This document shows positions 25,558 to 34,252 of a stretch of DNA of 64,000 nt, in pieces. How positions within the stretch are numbered: the stretch's first letter is position 1; each line of letters begins with the position of its first letter. Source of the DNA: Pantoea sp. Ap-967 (GTDB lineage Bacteria > Pseudomonadota > Gammaproteobacteria > Pseudomonadales > Pseudomonadaceae); contig NZ_VWXK01000017.1 in NCBI RefSeq assembly GCF_011752565.1, positions 1-64,000 of the forward strand, read 5' to 3'. The notes beneath the pieces were generated by a model. It was not told the origin of the DNA. It saw only the letters and a program-made list of their open reading frames with translations, and made no database searches. A program made the translations under genes and the position numbers.

Positions 25558-25590
25558 CCTGTGCTTGCCCCGCGAAGAGGCCGGCACAGG
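25558..25590. repeat. Degenerate REP remnant
   Basis: A single partial REP core (CTTGCCCCGCGAAGAGGCC) flanked by short CCTGTGC/GCACAGG arms, 8 bp after the preceding stop. It looks like a decayed half of a BIME. Confidence 0.5.
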
Positions 25591-25625
25591 TCCACCCACA
25601 CCTCACCTGCCAACAGGCCCCCACC

Positions 25626-26438
25626 ATGCCCACCGTCCTGATCACCGGTTGTTCCAGCGGCATCGGCCGCGCCCTGGCCGACGCCTTCCGCGATGCCGGC
25701 CACCACGTCTGGGCCACCGCCCGCAAGCCTGAAGACGTCGAGCGGCTCCAGGCCGCCGGCTTCACCGCCCGGCAACTGGACGTAAACGACAGCGAGGCCT
25801 TGGCCCGCCTGGCCGATGAACTGGAAACCCTCGATATCCTGATCAACAACGCCGGCTACGGTGCCATGGGCCCGCTGCTCGATGGCGGTGTCGAGGCGAT
25901 GCGCCAACAGTTCGAAACCAATGTGTTCGCCGTGGTCGGCGTCACCCGCGCGCTGTTCCCGCTGCTGCGCCGCTCGCGAGGGTTGGTGGTGAACATCGGC
26001 AGTGTGTCGGGGGTGCTGGTCACCCCGTTCGCCGGGGCCTACTGCGCATCCAAGGCCGCCGTGCACGCCTTGAGCGATGCCCTGCGCCTGGAGCTGGCGC
26101 CGTTCGGTGTGCAGGTGATGGAAGTGCAGCCCGGGGCGATTGCCTCGCAGTTCGCCAGCAATGCCCAGCGCCAGGCCGACCAGGTGCTGGCGGCGGACTC
26201 GGCGTGGTGGCCGTTGCGTGAGCATGTGCAGGCGCGGGCACGGGCCTCGCAGGACCAGCCGACCTCGGCGGCGGCGTTTGCCCAAGGGGTGTTGGCGGCG
26301 GCTGGCAAGGCGCCGGTGCCGGCGCTGGTCAGGCTGGGCAATGGCAGCACGGCGCTGCCGTTGATGGCCCGGTTGCTGCCTGGGCGGCTGCTGGACTGGG
26401 CGTTGCGCAAGCGCTTTGGGTTACTCCGCCCCCTCTGA
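25626..26438 (+). CDS. Short-chain dehydrogenase/reductase (classical SDR)
   Basis: A 270-aa NAD(P)-dependent oxidoreductase of unknown substrate. It shows the dinucleotide motif TGCSSGIGRA (residues 7-16), an NNAGYG structural motif, the catalytic serine in NIGSVSG and the active-site YCASK. The arginine/lysine pattern after strand 2 (ATARKPEDVE) favours NADP(H). The C-terminal 60 residues are typical of the large 270-280-aa SDRs that act on lipid or retinol-like substrates, but this does not fix a substrate. It stands alone, 75 bp after the small membrane-protein gene. Confidence 0.88.
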   Translation: MPTVLITGCSSGIGRALADAFRDAGHHVWATARKPEDVERLQAAGFTARQLDVNDSEALARLADELETLDILINNAGYGAMGPLLDGGVEAMRQQFETNVFAVVGVTRALFPLLRRSRGLVVNIGSVSGVLVTPFAGAYCASKAAVHALSDALRLELAPFGVQVMEVQPGAIASQFASNAQRQADQVLAADSAWWPLREHVQARARASQDQPTSAAAFAQGVLAAAGKAPVPALVRLGNGSTALPLMARLLPGRLLDWALRKRFGLLRPL

Positions 26439-26454
26439 TATCGGTGTCGGCCTC

Positions 26455-26526
26455 TTCGCGGGCAAGCCCGCTCCCACATTGTCCGCGTTGTTGCAGGTCC
26501 TTGTAGGAGCGGGCTTGCCCCGCGAA
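26455..26526. repeat. REP inverted pair
   Basis: Two facing REP cores (26455-26478 and 26502-26526) in the intergenic space between two convergent SDR genes, where each could end a transcript. Confidence 0.85.
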
Positions 26527-26549
26527 AGGGCCGGCCCAGGCGAGCACAA

Positions 26550-27344
26550 TCAGGCAATCGAGCGCAGCACCCCGCCATCCACCCGCAAGGCAGCCCCGGT
26601 CGTTGCACTGGCCTGCGTCGACGCCAGGTAAACCACCATGTTCGCCACCTCTTCCACCGTCGCCAGCCGCTTGATCAGCGACGTCGGCCGGTGCTCGGCC
26701 AGGAAGTTGGCCTCCAGCTCATCGCTGGAAACGCCCTGCTCCTGCGCCAGCTTGGCGAAGAAATCACCCACCCCTTCCGAGCGGGTCGGCCCCGGCAGCA
26801 CCGCGTTGACGGTGACCCCAGTGCCCGCCAGTGTTTCGGCCAGGCCACGGGACACCGCCAGCAACGCGGTCTTGGTCATGCCGTAATGGATCATTTCGGT
26901 CGGGATCTGCAAGGCCGACTCACTGGACAGGAACAGCACCCGCCCCCATTTGCGCTCGGCCATGCCCTGGGCGTAATGGCGCGACAGGCGCACGGCGCTG
27001 AGCACGTTGACGTCGAAGAAGCGCTGCCAGTCGGCATCATCGATCTCGAAGAACGGCTTGGGTTCGAAGATGCCAAGGTTATTGACCAGGATGTCGGTGT
27101 GCGGCACCTGATCGAACAGCTGCTGCGCGCCGGCCGGGGTGCTGAGGTCGGCGGCGATGCCGATGATGCGCGCCTGGGGCAGGCGCTCGCGCACGGCCTT
27201 CAGGGCTTCGTCGACACGGGCCTGGGTGCGGCCGTTGAGCACCACTTCGGCGCCCGCCTCGGCCAGGCCCATGGCGATTGCCAGGCCGATGCCGGCGGTG
27301 GAACCGCTGACGATGGCGCGCTTGCCGTTCAAGGAAATGTGCAT
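26550..27344 (-). CDS. Short-chain dehydrogenase/reductase (FabG-like)
   Basis: A 264-aa SDR. It shows the motif SGSTAGIGLAIA (about 14-25), NGRTQARVDEA after strand 2 (NADP preference likely), NNLGIFEPKPF, the serine region LFLSSESAL and the catalytic YGMTK. The tyrosine motif is YxxxK with a methionine, as in some FabG-like enzymes acting on secondary alcohols. A frame open 17 codons further upstream was rejected, because ATG 27344 has a GAGG site and matches the family start. It is convergent with the SDR gene at 25626 but not closely related to it. The substrate is unknown. Confidence 0.88.
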   Translation of the reverse strand: MHISLNGKRAIVSGSTAGIGLAIAMGLAEAGAEVVLNGRTQARVDEALKAVRERLPQARIIGIAADLSTPAGAQQLFDQVPHTDILVNNLGIFEPKPFFEIDDADWQRFFDVNVLSAVRLSRHYAQGMAERKWGRVLFLSSESALQIPTEMIHYGMTKTALLAVSRGLAETLAGTGVTVNAVLPGPTRSEGVGDFFAKLAQEQGVSSDELEANFLAEHRPTSLIKRLATVEEVANMVVYLASTQASATTGAALRVDGGVLRSIA

Positions 27345-27390
27345 CTGTGCCTCCTCGCTGCTCTGGGGATTTGTTGGGGCCGCCTTGCGG

Positions 27391-27494
27391 CCCATCGCGA
27401 CCTACGGTCGCTCCTACAGGGGATTCGATCGGCCCGGTAGGAGCGACCGCAGGTCGCGATGGGCCCGGTAGGAGCGACCACAGGTCGCGATGGG
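27391..27494. repeat. Three-unit REP-like repeat, GGTCGCGATGGG type
   Basis: Three copies of a 27-nt unit with ends GTAGGAGCGACC and GGTCGCGATGGG. One is inverted (27391-27417) and two are direct (27437-27463 and 27468-27494). This family differs from the GGGCTTGCCCCGCGAA type elsewhere but shares the GTAGGAGCG head. It fills the gap between an SDR start and the end of the pump operon. Confidence 0.85.
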
Positions 27495-27513
27495 CTGCGC
27501 AGCAGCCCCCGCC

Positions 27514-28953
27514 TTACGCTTTCTCGTCAAACGCCTGCCAGCCACCGCCCAGGGCCTTGTACAACCCCACCAGGGCCTGCGACACCGCCGCCGAGCTGTC
27601 GATCCACTGCTCTTCGCTGGCCAGCAACGCGCTCTGCACGGTCAACACATTGAGAAAGTCCACCGCCCCTTCCACATACTGGCGCTGGGCCGTTTCCAGG
27701 GCGATGCGGTTCTGCCGCACCGCCTCTGCCAAATGCTCGCGACGCAATTGGCTGGCGTTGTACAGGCGTAGCACATCATCGATTTCATGCCAGGCGCCGA
27801 GCACCACCTTGCGGTAATTCAACGCCGCTTCCTGCTGCTGCGCCTCACGCAGCTGCAGGTTGCCCTTGAGCCGGCCACCCTCGAAAATCGGCAACGACAA
27901 CTGCGGGCCAAAGGCGAAACGGCGCGAATCCCAGGCACCGAAGTCCGACAACTGCATGGCCTGGAAGCCAACACTGCCAGACAGGCGGATGCTCGGGTAG
28001 AAATCGGCCTTGGCCACGCCAATGCTGGCGGTGGCGGCGTGCAGGCGGGCCTCGGCCTGGCGAATGTCCGGGCGCCGCTCAGCCAGCTCGGACGGCAGGC
28101 CAATGGCGAATGTTTGCTGCGGGGCCGGCAGCTCACCGCCCTGCAGCAACTGGGCCTGCAGGCTGCGTGGTGGCTCGGCGGCCAACAGGCTGAGGGCGTT
28201 GATCAAGTCGTCGCGCCGGGCCTCCAGGCTCGGCAGGCGTGCTTCGATGGACGCGACCTGGGCGCTGGCCTGGGCCACGTCCAGGCGGGTCGCCACGCCT
28301 TCGGCCTGGCGGTCTTCAGACAGCTTCAGGCTGTGCCGGGCAACCTTGAGGTTGTCGCGGGTCACCTCCAGGGTGTGCTGCACGGCGCGCAGCTGGATGT
28401 AGTTGCCGGCCGTTTCCGAAAGCAGCGCCAGCAGTACCCCACGGCGGTCGTTCTCGGCCACTTCGACACTGGCATCGGCCGCTTCTACCTGGCGCCGTAC
28501 ACGGCCCCACAGGTCCAGCTCCCAACCTGCCACCAGGTCACCCTGCCAGAGGTTGAACGCTTCCTTGCCGGCCTTGCCGGAAGGGTCGCTCAGGCCCTCG
28601 GCGCTGTTGCGGGCCCGGCTGTAACCGGCGCTGGCACCCAGCGACGGCGACTCGTCGGCCGCCACCGTGCTGCGCAGGGCGCGGCTCTGCAGCAAGCGCG
28701 CACTGGCCATTTGCAGGTCGAGGTTGTTATCGGCCACGCGCTGGATCAGCGCGCTCAGCTGGGCATCGTGGAAGGTTTCCCACCAGCGCAGCTCCAACGG
28801 CTCGGCCTGGGGTTGGCTGGCGGCAGCCTCACCTTGCAGCGCGGCCCACTGGGCAGGCGCCTGGCTATCGGGCCGCTGGAAATTCGGCCCGAGGGTGCAG
28901 CCGGCCATCAGCACGGCCAGCAACAACGGGCTCAAACGAATGGCAGGGCTCAT
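27514..28953 (-). CDS. NodT/OprM-type outer-membrane efflux lipoprotein
   Basis: A 479-aa outer-membrane channel with a lipoprotein signal (MAGC lipobox, Cys near residue 19). Two OEP repeats follow, with long helices (about 70-260 and 285-470) and the motif LPSELAERRPDIRQAEARLHAA typical of the NodT family. It is the last gene of an EmrAB-like operon and overlaps the adaptor gene by 4 nt. With the adaptor and MFS pump it would expel drugs or aromatic compounds across both membranes. The substrate is not readable from the sequence. Confidence 0.9.
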   Translation of the reverse strand: MSPAIRLSPLLLAVLMAGCTLGPNFQRPDSQAPAQWAALQGEAAASQPQAEPLELRWWETFHDAQLSALIQRVADNNLDLQMASARLLQSRALRSTVAADESPSLGASAGYSRARNSAEGLSDPSGKAGKEAFNLWQGDLVAGWELDLWGRVRRQVEAADASVEVAENDRRGVLLALLSETAGNYIQLRAVQHTLEVTRDNLKVARHSLKLSEDRQAEGVATRLDVAQASAQVASIEARLPSLEARRDDLINALSLLAAEPPRSLQAQLLQGGELPAPQQTFAIGLPSELAERRPDIRQAEARLHAATASIGVAKADFYPSIRLSGSVGFQAMQLSDFGAWDSRRFAFGPQLSLPIFEGGRLKGNLQLREAQQQEAALNYRKVVLGAWHEIDDVLRLYNASQLRREHLAEAVRQNRIALETAQRQYVEGAVDFLNVLTVQSALLASEEQWIDSSAAVSQALVGLYKALGGGWQAFDEKA

Positions 28954-30011
28954 CGGGCACTTACCTCTTTGCCGGCCAGTGGCTCGCCCTGGGTGTCGAT
29001 GGTCGCTTCCACCGACATGCCCACGCGCAGGCGTTCGAGCAGCGGCTGGCCGTCATCGAAGACGATCTTCACCGGAATGCGCTGCACCACCTTGGTGAAG
29101 TTGCCGGTGGCGTTGTCCGGCTTGACTGCGGCGAAGGTCACCCCCGTGGCCGGGGCGATGCTCTCGACATGGCCCTTGAGGGTTTCGCCGGCGAAGGTAT
29201 CGACGCTGATGTGCACTGGCTGGCCTGGTTGCACGTGGGTCAGCTGGGTTTCCTGGAAGTTGCCGACCACGTAGGCATGCTGCAGCGGCACTACCGACAA
29301 CAGCCGCGCCCCCGGGTTGACGAAAGCCCCCACGCGCAGCGCCCGCTCGCCGACCATGCCGTCCACCGGCGCCGTGATGCGCGTGTAGGACAGGTCCAGC
29401 TGGGCCTTTTCAAGGCCCGCTTCGGCGCGCTTGAGCTGGCCATCGGCGCTGGCCACCTGGGCCGTGAGGATGTCCACCTGCTTGCGGGTAGCCACCAGCG
29501 CGGCCTGGGCGTTGGCCAGGCGGGCCCGGGCCTGGTCGACGCGGCTGCGCGCCTGCTGGGCATTCTGCACGGTGCCGGCGCCCTGCTCGGCCAGGCGGCT
29601 GTAGCGGTTGACTTCGTGGTCGGCGAACGACGCCTCGGCCTGGGCCGCCGCCACCGCCGCCTGGGCCTGGGCAATCAAGGCGGCCTGGCGTTCGAGGGTG
29701 GCGCGGGCATCGGCGCTCTGCGCCTTGGCCACCAGCAGCTGGGCCTGGGCGGCGTCCAGCGCCGCCTGGTAGTCGCGCGCATCGATGGTGGCCAGCAGCT
29801 GGCCCGCCTGGACTTGCTGGTTGTCTTCAACCAGCACTTCCTTGATGAAGCCTGCGACCTTGGGCGCGACCACGGTGTAGTCGGCGATCACATAGGCATC
29901 GTTGGTACTCTGGCGCTGGTCGCTGCCAAACAGCCAGGGGCCGACGATACCGGCCAGCACGGCAACGCCGAGCACCGAGCCGATCAAGAGGGTTTTGCGG
30001 TTGTTGGTCAT
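28950..30011 (-). CDS. EmrA-type efflux adaptor (HlyD family)
   Basis: A 353-aa membrane fusion protein with an N-terminal anchor (about 8-27). The first lipoyl half is VAPKVAGFIKEVLVEDNQQV. A long Ala/Gln-rich coiled coil (about 85-200) precedes the second lipoyl half (ITAPVDGMVGERALRVGAFV). The length and the phrase TNDAYVIADYTVVAPKVAG are characteristic of EmrA partners of DHA2 pumps. It is encoded 27 bp after the MFS gene and overlaps the NodT gene by 4 nt. Confidence 0.92.
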   Translation of the reverse strand: MTNNRKTLLIGSVLGVAVLAGIVGPWLFGSDQRQSTNDAYVIADYTVVAPKVAGFIKEVLVEDNQQVQAGQLLATIDARDYQAALDAAQAQLLVAKAQSADARATLERQAALIAQAQAAVAAAQAEASFADHEVNRYSRLAEQGAGTVQNAQQARSRVDQARARLANAQAALVATRKQVDILTAQVASADGQLKRAEAGLEKAQLDLSYTRITAPVDGMVGERALRVGAFVNPGARLLSVVPLQHAYVVGNFQETQLTHVQPGQPVHISVDTFAGETLKGHVESIAPATGVTFAAVKPDNATGNFTKVVQRIPVKIVFDDGQPLLERLRVGMSVEATIDTQGEPLAGKEVSAR

Positions 30012-30038
30012 GTTCAGCGTCTCGAATTCATCCAGGGT

Positions 30039-31580
30039 TCAGGCCACCGCGCGCGGCGGATAGACCCGGGTAGGCACGAAAGGAATCAGGCAGATCAGCG
30101 CCACGGCGATGCAGGCCATGACCAGGTACAGGTCGGCCGAGGTCAGTACCAGCGCCTGGTTGTGAAGGCGCTTGGCCAGGCCTGCGGCGTTGTCGTCGAT
30201 CAGCGGGGCGTTGCCCAGGCTGTCCACCAGGTGGTTGGAGTGAAAATGCCGGCGCAGGGTGCCGAGGGCGTCCAGCAGGCCGCCGGCGATCACGGCGGCC
30301 AGGCCTTTGACGGTGTTGAACCAGCTGGAGGCGAACGGGCCTTCCTGCGGGGTCATGCCGTTGGTGGAGAGCATCAGCAGCGGCAGCACCGCCATGGGCT
30401 GGCCGAATACCTGCAGCAGGTAGAACGGGTAGAAGTCGCCACGGATCCACTGGCTGGTCAGCAGGCTGCTGCCCAGGCAGGACACCGCCAGCATGGCCAG
30501 GCCCGTGGCCAGTACCCAGCGGCAGTCCACTGCGCGCAGGTTGCACAGCGCGGCGGTCAGCGGCAGGGCGAGCAGTTGCGGCATGGCCACCAGCATCATC
30601 AGCGGGCTGGTTTGCGCCGGGCGGTAGCCTTGGATCTGCGCCAGGTAGGCCGACGGAATGCTGGCAACGCCGGAAAGCACGATCAGCACCCCTGCCAGGG
30701 TCACCAGGGCAAAGCTCAGGTTGCGCCGCTGCAGCATGCGCAGCTGGAAGAACGGCAGCGGCTCGGACCATTCGTTGAACATGAACAGCACCAACAGCAC
30801 TACACCGCCGCCCAGCAGCCAGCAGATCAGCGGCGAATCGAACCAGCCCCAGCGGTCACCGAGCGACAGGCCGAGCACGATGCTGCTGATGGCGGGCAGG
30901 CCCAGCAGCACGCCGCGCCAGTCGAACTGCTTGAAGCGCTCCAGGCGCAGCGGGTCCTGGGGCAGGCCCCAGCCGACGCAGAACATGGCCAGTGCCGAGG
31001 GCAGAATGATTTGCCAGAACGCCCACTGCCAGCCGACGTACTCGGTCCACAGCCCCGCCAGTGGTGTGCCGAGGTTGGGGCCGAAGGTGGCAGTCAGGGC
31101 GTAGCAGGCCAGGCCGTAGACCTTGATGCCCGGCGGCAGGAAGCGCAGTGCCACGCTCATCAGCATCGGCGGCAAGGCGCCCGAGGCGAAGCCCTGGAGG
31201 ATGCGCAGCAGCATCAGGCTGTGCAGGTTGGGGGCGAACGGCTGCAGCAGGCCAAGCACGGCGAACAGGCCGACCGCGCTCATGGTGAAGCGGCGCAGGG
31301 AAAAGGTGGTGGCCAGCCAGGGGGCGAAGGCCATGGCCGAAACCGAGGCGGCACTGTACACCGCGAGCAGCCAGGCGCCTTCGTCGGCGCCAATGCCCAT
31401 GGCACCGCGAATGTCGGCCAGGGAAATCTTGGTGACCGACTCGTTCAGGCCGGCGCAGAGCACGGCCAGCAGCACACCGAACAGCCCGACCACCACCCGC
31501 AGGCCAAACGCCGTCTGCACGGGGGCGGCCGGCGCAGGGGCGGCGGCAATCGCGGCAGAGGGGGCGGACAGGGAACTCAT
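30039..31580 (-). CDS. EmrB/DHA2-family MFS multidrug exporter
   Basis: A 513-aa inner-membrane proton antiporter with about 14 hydrophobic segments. The first segment begins after a proline/alanine-rich leader of about 25 residues. The early motif ADIRGAMGIGADEGAWLLAVYSAA is characteristic of DHA2 pumps. It is the first structural gene of the MFS-adaptor-channel operon. The LysR gene immediately upstream on the same strand is the likely regulator. The 176-bp space between them holds the probable promoter and a short REP hairpin. Confidence 0.92.
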   Translation of the reverse strand: MSSLSAPSAAIAAAPAPAAPVQTAFGLRVVVGLFGVLLAVLCAGLNESVTKISLADIRGAMGIGADEGAWLLAVYSAASVSAMAFAPWLATTFSLRRFTMSAVGLFAVLGLLQPFAPNLHSLMLLRILQGFASGALPPMLMSVALRFLPPGIKVYGLACYALTATFGPNLGTPLAGLWTEYVGWQWAFWQIILPSALAMFCVGWGLPQDPLRLERFKQFDWRGVLLGLPAISSIVLGLSLGDRWGWFDSPLICWLLGGGVVLLVLFMFNEWSEPLPFFQLRMLQRRNLSFALVTLAGVLIVLSGVASIPSAYLAQIQGYRPAQTSPLMMLVAMPQLLALPLTAALCNLRAVDCRWVLATGLAMLAVSCLGSSLLTSQWIRGDFYPFYLLQVFGQPMAVLPLLMLSTNGMTPQEGPFASSWFNTVKGLAAVIAGGLLDALGTLRRHFHSNHLVDSLGNAPLIDDNAAGLAKRLHNQALVLTSADLYLVMACIAVALICLIPFVPTRVYPPRAVA

Positions 31581-31704
31581 GGGCAGACATCTCCAGCAAC
31601 AAATTTGCGACTGGAGCCAGTCTAAGAAGGTCGAATGCTGACGAAAACTGACTTATTGGCAGTTTTATATTGCGTGGGGCGCAATCGTGGTCGAGATCGA
31701 GTCG

Positions 31705-31746
31705 CCTGCTTCGCGGGGCAAGCCCGCTCCTACCCCGCGAAGCAGG
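31705..31746. repeat. Short REP hairpin
   Basis: 14-nt perfect arms (31705-31718 and 31733-31746) around one REP core. It lies between the LysR stop and the MFS start on the minus strand, so it could separate the two transcripts. Confidence 0.7.
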
Positions 31747-31756
31747 CGGTGCGGCC

Positions 31757-32665
31757 TCAAGGGTCGACACTGCAGCAGGCTTTCAAGGTCTGCCGCAACC
31801 AGCGGTGCGCCGGGTCGTTGTGAAAACGCGGGTGCCAGGCCTGCAGCACGTTCACCCGCTCCAGCGGCACCGGGATCTCGAACGAGCGCAAAGGCAGGCC
31901 GAGCTTGTATACGCTGTTGAGGATATTGGCCGGCATTGGCAGGATCAGGTCCGAATCCGGCAGCGAGAACAGCGCCGAGTGAAAGCTTGGGGTAATCAGC
32001 GCCACCCGCCGCTGTACCTTGAAATGGGCCAGCTCCACATCGATCGGCCCATTGGCCCGGCCACGGCGGGACACGCTGATCTGTGGATAACTGGCAAAGC
32101 TGTCCGGCGTGATCGGCTCGTCGAAGATCGGGTGGTCGCGCCGCGCCAGGCCCACGTAATAGGTCTGGAACAGGCTCTGCACCTTGATCTCTGGCCCCAG
32201 GTCGACGGTGGAGCTGATGATCAGGTCGGTGCGCCCGTCGCGCAGCACGCTGTCGTCATCGCCCCCTGGGCTTTCTGGCACGAAACGCAGCACGGTGCGC
32301 GGCGCCTGCTCGTGCATGCGCCGCAGCAGCTGGGCGCCGTACAAGGCAATGAACAGGTCATTGGTGCGAATGTTGAATGCGCGGTCGAGCCGGGGCAGGT
32401 CGACTTCATCGGCGCTGCGGAACACCTCGCCGGCCTGCTCCACCAGCGCCGCCACCTGCTCGCGCAGGGCCAGGGCCCGCGGCGTGGGCACCAGGCCACG
32501 GCCGGCGCGTACCAGAATCGGATCACCGAGGGCATCACGGATGCGCCCCAAGGTCCGGCTCATGGCTGCCGGGCTCAGGTTCATGCGCTGCGCCGCACCC
32601 ACCACGCTGCCCTCATCGAGCAAGGCATCGAGGGCGACGAGCAGGTTCATGTCCGGGAGTTGCAT
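31757..32665 (-). CDS. LysR-type transcriptional regulator
   Basis: A 302-aa LTTR. The N-terminal winged helix starts MNLLVALDALLDEGSVVGAAQRMNLSPAAMSRTLGRIRDALGDPILVRAGRGL, of which the LSPAAMSRTLGRIR recognition helix is diagnostic. The type-2 periplasmic-binding-fold effector domain follows (about 90-295). It is encoded immediately upstream of the MFS pump operon in the same direction and probably controls it. The family is close in style to NodD/NahR-like regulators of aromatic-compound responses, but the inducer is unknown. Confidence 0.9.
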   Translation of the reverse strand: MQLPDMNLLVALDALLDEGSVVGAAQRMNLSPAAMSRTLGRIRDALGDPILVRAGRGLVPTPRALALREQVAALVEQAGEVFRSADEVDLPRLDRAFNIRTNDLFIALYGAQLLRRMHEQAPRTVLRFVPESPGGDDDSVLRDGRTDLIISSTVDLGPEIKVQSLFQTYYVGLARRDHPIFDEPITPDSFASYPQISVSRRGRANGPIDVELAHFKVQRRVALITPSFHSALFSLPDSDLILPMPANILNSVYKLGLPLRSFEIPVPLERVNVLQAWHPRFHNDPAHRWLRQTLKACCSVDP

Positions 32666-32802
32666 GGCCAGGTTCCGTTACAGCTGCGGGAAAAGGCGAT
32701 GGTAGCAGGTTGGCGGATTGCACCAGACGCAATGCGCTCGTGCGTGGTGGGGCATTTATTCCCAGGATGGATTGAGCCAAGAATCATGCATGGCAGGCCA
32801 GC

Positions 32803-32856
32803 CCCTTTCGCGGCTAAACCCGCTCCCTGTAGGAGCGGGCTTGCCCCGCGAAAGGG
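32803..32856. repeat. REP inverted pair upstream of usp
   Basis: A degenerate left half (32803-32827) faces an intact GTAGGAGCGGGCTTGCCCCGCGAA half. It is located between the divergent LysR and universal stress protein genes. Confidence 0.75.
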
Positions 32857-32899
32857 CCAGACCTGCAAAAATGCCTACCTGCTACATTAAAGGATCCCC

Positions 32900-33346
32900 A
32901 TGCCCAGCTCCGTCCTGATCGCCATCGACGCCTCCCCCTCTTCCAACGCCCTGCTCACCCTGGCCCGCCGCTACTGCCGCCCGGGCGAGCACGAACTGCA
33001 CGTGCTGCTGGCCATCGACTCGACCTTCGCCGTGCACGACAAACCCGCCCCCTACACCGCCGAGGAGCTGGAGGAATACCCCGCCGCCTGCGAAGAGCAA
33101 CGCCTGGGCGAGCGCGCCGTGGCCGAGGCCGTGGAACAACTGCGCCAGGCAGGCTTCAGCAGCCAGGGCTGCATGCTCGCCGGCCAGCCGGTAGACGCCA
33201 TCGTGGCCAAGGCCCAGCAACTGGGCTGCGAGCTGATCATCATGGGCCACCGCCACCTGTCGCGGCTGGGCCGGTTACTGGACCCATCGATCAGCGCGAA
33301 GGTGATCGATCAGGTAGGCATGCCCGTCTTGGTTTGCGCAGCCTGA
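32900..33346 (+). CDS. Universal stress protein (UspA family)
   Basis: A 148-aa single-domain Usp. It begins SSVLIAIDASPSSNALL, the conserved first strand with the acidic nucleotide-site residue. It ends with the ATP-binding loop style GHRHLSRLGRLLDPSISAKV and MPVLVC. The G-2X-G-9X-G(S/T) motif is only partly kept (GHRHLSRLG), so ATP binding is uncertain. It is a single gene with its own promoter region, lying just before the toxin-antitoxin operator. Confidence 0.88.
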   Translation: MPSSVLIAIDASPSSNALLTLARRYCRPGEHELHVLLAIDSTFAVHDKPAPYTAEELEEYPAACEEQRLGERAVAEAVEQLRQAGFSSQGCMLAGQPVDAIVAKAQQLGCELIIMGHRHLSRLGRLLDPSISAKVIDQVGMPVLVCAA

Positions 33347-33361
33347 ACCGCTTGTCCGCTC

Positions 33362-33403
33362 GGTAATGCAACTGCATTGACCAGACAATGCATTCGCATT
33401 ACC
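33362..33403. promoter_or_regulatory. Operator-like inverted repeat of prlF-yhaV
   Basis: Two 18-nt arms (33362-33379 and 33386-33403) match at 16 of 18 positions around a 6-nt spacer. Each arm contains nested GGTAATGC and GCATTG elements. It lies about 40-80 bp upstream of the antitoxin start, where autorepression by an AbrB-fold antitoxin or the toxin-antitoxin complex would be expected. Confidence 0.7.
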
Positions 33404-33440
33404 TTCAAGAGCATTGCTGCAACCCAAGGATACCGGGCCA

Positions 33441-33767
33441 ATGGCTACTCACTTCGACGTCGAGTCCACCCTGACCGATCGCTACCAGACCACCGTTCCC
33501 GAAACGGTGCGCCGTGCGCTGGGTTTGAAAAAACGTGACAAGATTCACTACTCGATTCGCCCGGACGGCAAGGTGATACTCACCCGCGCAGAGGCAACCG
33601 AGGACGATCCCGTGCTAGGCCAGTTCCTGAGTTTTCTGGCCCACGACATCGTAGCCAATCCTCAACGATTGCAGGTTGTCGATGCCGACCTCATCGCTCG
33701 CCTCGACAAGCTTGTGGGTGCTGCAGAGGTCGATCTGGATCAACCTCTCTCGGCGGACGATGAATGA
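33441..33767 (+). CDS. prlF: PrlF/SohA-type antitoxin (AbrB fold)
   Basis: A 108-aa antitoxin of the type II PrlF-YhaV system. The N-terminal swapped-hairpin AbrB domain reads STLTDRYQTTVPETVRRALGLKKRDKIHYSI (about residues 8-37), followed by an acidic C-terminal tail that would wrap the toxin. ATG 33441 was chosen over a frame open nine codons earlier, because MATHFDVE-like starts are typical and AAGGAT lies upstream. Its stop overlaps the toxin start (ATGA), the usual arrangement. It is expected to autoregulate through the inverted repeat at 33362-33403. Confidence 0.9.
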   Translation: MATHFDVESTLTDRYQTTVPETVRRALGLKKRDKIHYSIRPDGKVILTRAEATEDDPVLGQFLSFLAHDIVANPQRLQVVDADLIARLDKLVGAAEVDLDQPLSADDE

Positions 33768-34246
33768 GTGATGCGAGCAAGAAGCCGCTGGTAATTCATG
33801 GATGGACAGTGTTCGCCCACCCGCTGTTCCTGGCCAAGCTCGAAGCGCTCAGTGCACAGGTTCAGGCGCAGATGCAGAAAGACCCTGCGGGCTACACGAA
33901 AAAGAACGCGTTCAAACGGCTGGCAGCAATCAAACGTCTGGCGTTCGATGTGATCCCCCAAGATCCAACCAAGGTGGAGTACCGGCTGGGTGCAACACTG
34001 GGCGGTGAACACAAGCATTGGTTCAGAGCGAAGTTTTTCCAGCAATACCGGTTGTTCTTTCGCTACCACACACCCAGTCGGATCATCGTGCTGGCATGGG
34101 TCAACGACGATTCGACCAAGCGGGCCTATGACAGCAGCGATGACGCTTACAGGGTCTTCGGGAAGATGTTGCTAACCGGCCACCCGCCAGACGACTGGGA
34201 TCAGTTGCTGCGCGAGTCAGGGCCCGCGCAACTAAAGCCTAGCTAG
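33764..34246 (+). CDS. yhaV: YhaV-type ribonuclease toxin
   Basis: A 160-aa toxin matching YhaV of E. coli, a ribosome-dependent mRNA interferase of RelE-like fold. Recognisable elements are the start INGW/IHGWTVFAHPLFL, KNAFKRLAAIKRLAFDVIPQDPTK, and the C-terminal core FFQQYRLFFRYHTPSRIIVLAWVNDDSTKRAYDSSDDAYRVFGKML. The full length and the arginines and aromatic residues of the core are present, so it is probably active and held by PrlF. It is coupled to prlF by a 4-nt overlap and ends 6 bp from the convergent adaptor gene. Confidence 0.92.
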   Translation: MSDASKKPLVIHGWTVFAHPLFLAKLEALSAQVQAQMQKDPAGYTKKNAFKRLAAIKRLAFDVIPQDPTKVEYRLGATLGGEHKHWFRAKFFQQYRLFFRYHTPSRIIVLAWVNDDSTKRAYDSSDDAYRVFGKMLLTGHPPDDWDQLLRESGPAQLKPS

Positions 34247-34252
34247 CACAGC

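Noticed and set aside
27391..27494. A CRISPR-like array (three similar units)
   Set aside because: The units are inverted as well as direct, have spacers of only 4-19 nt, and belong to a REP family found at other loci.
29169..31625. An 818-codon open frame on the plus strand opposite the MFS pump operon
   Set aside because: It is antisense to the adaptor and MFS genes, with Gln/His/Ala-rich repetitive composition typical of a GC-rich complement.
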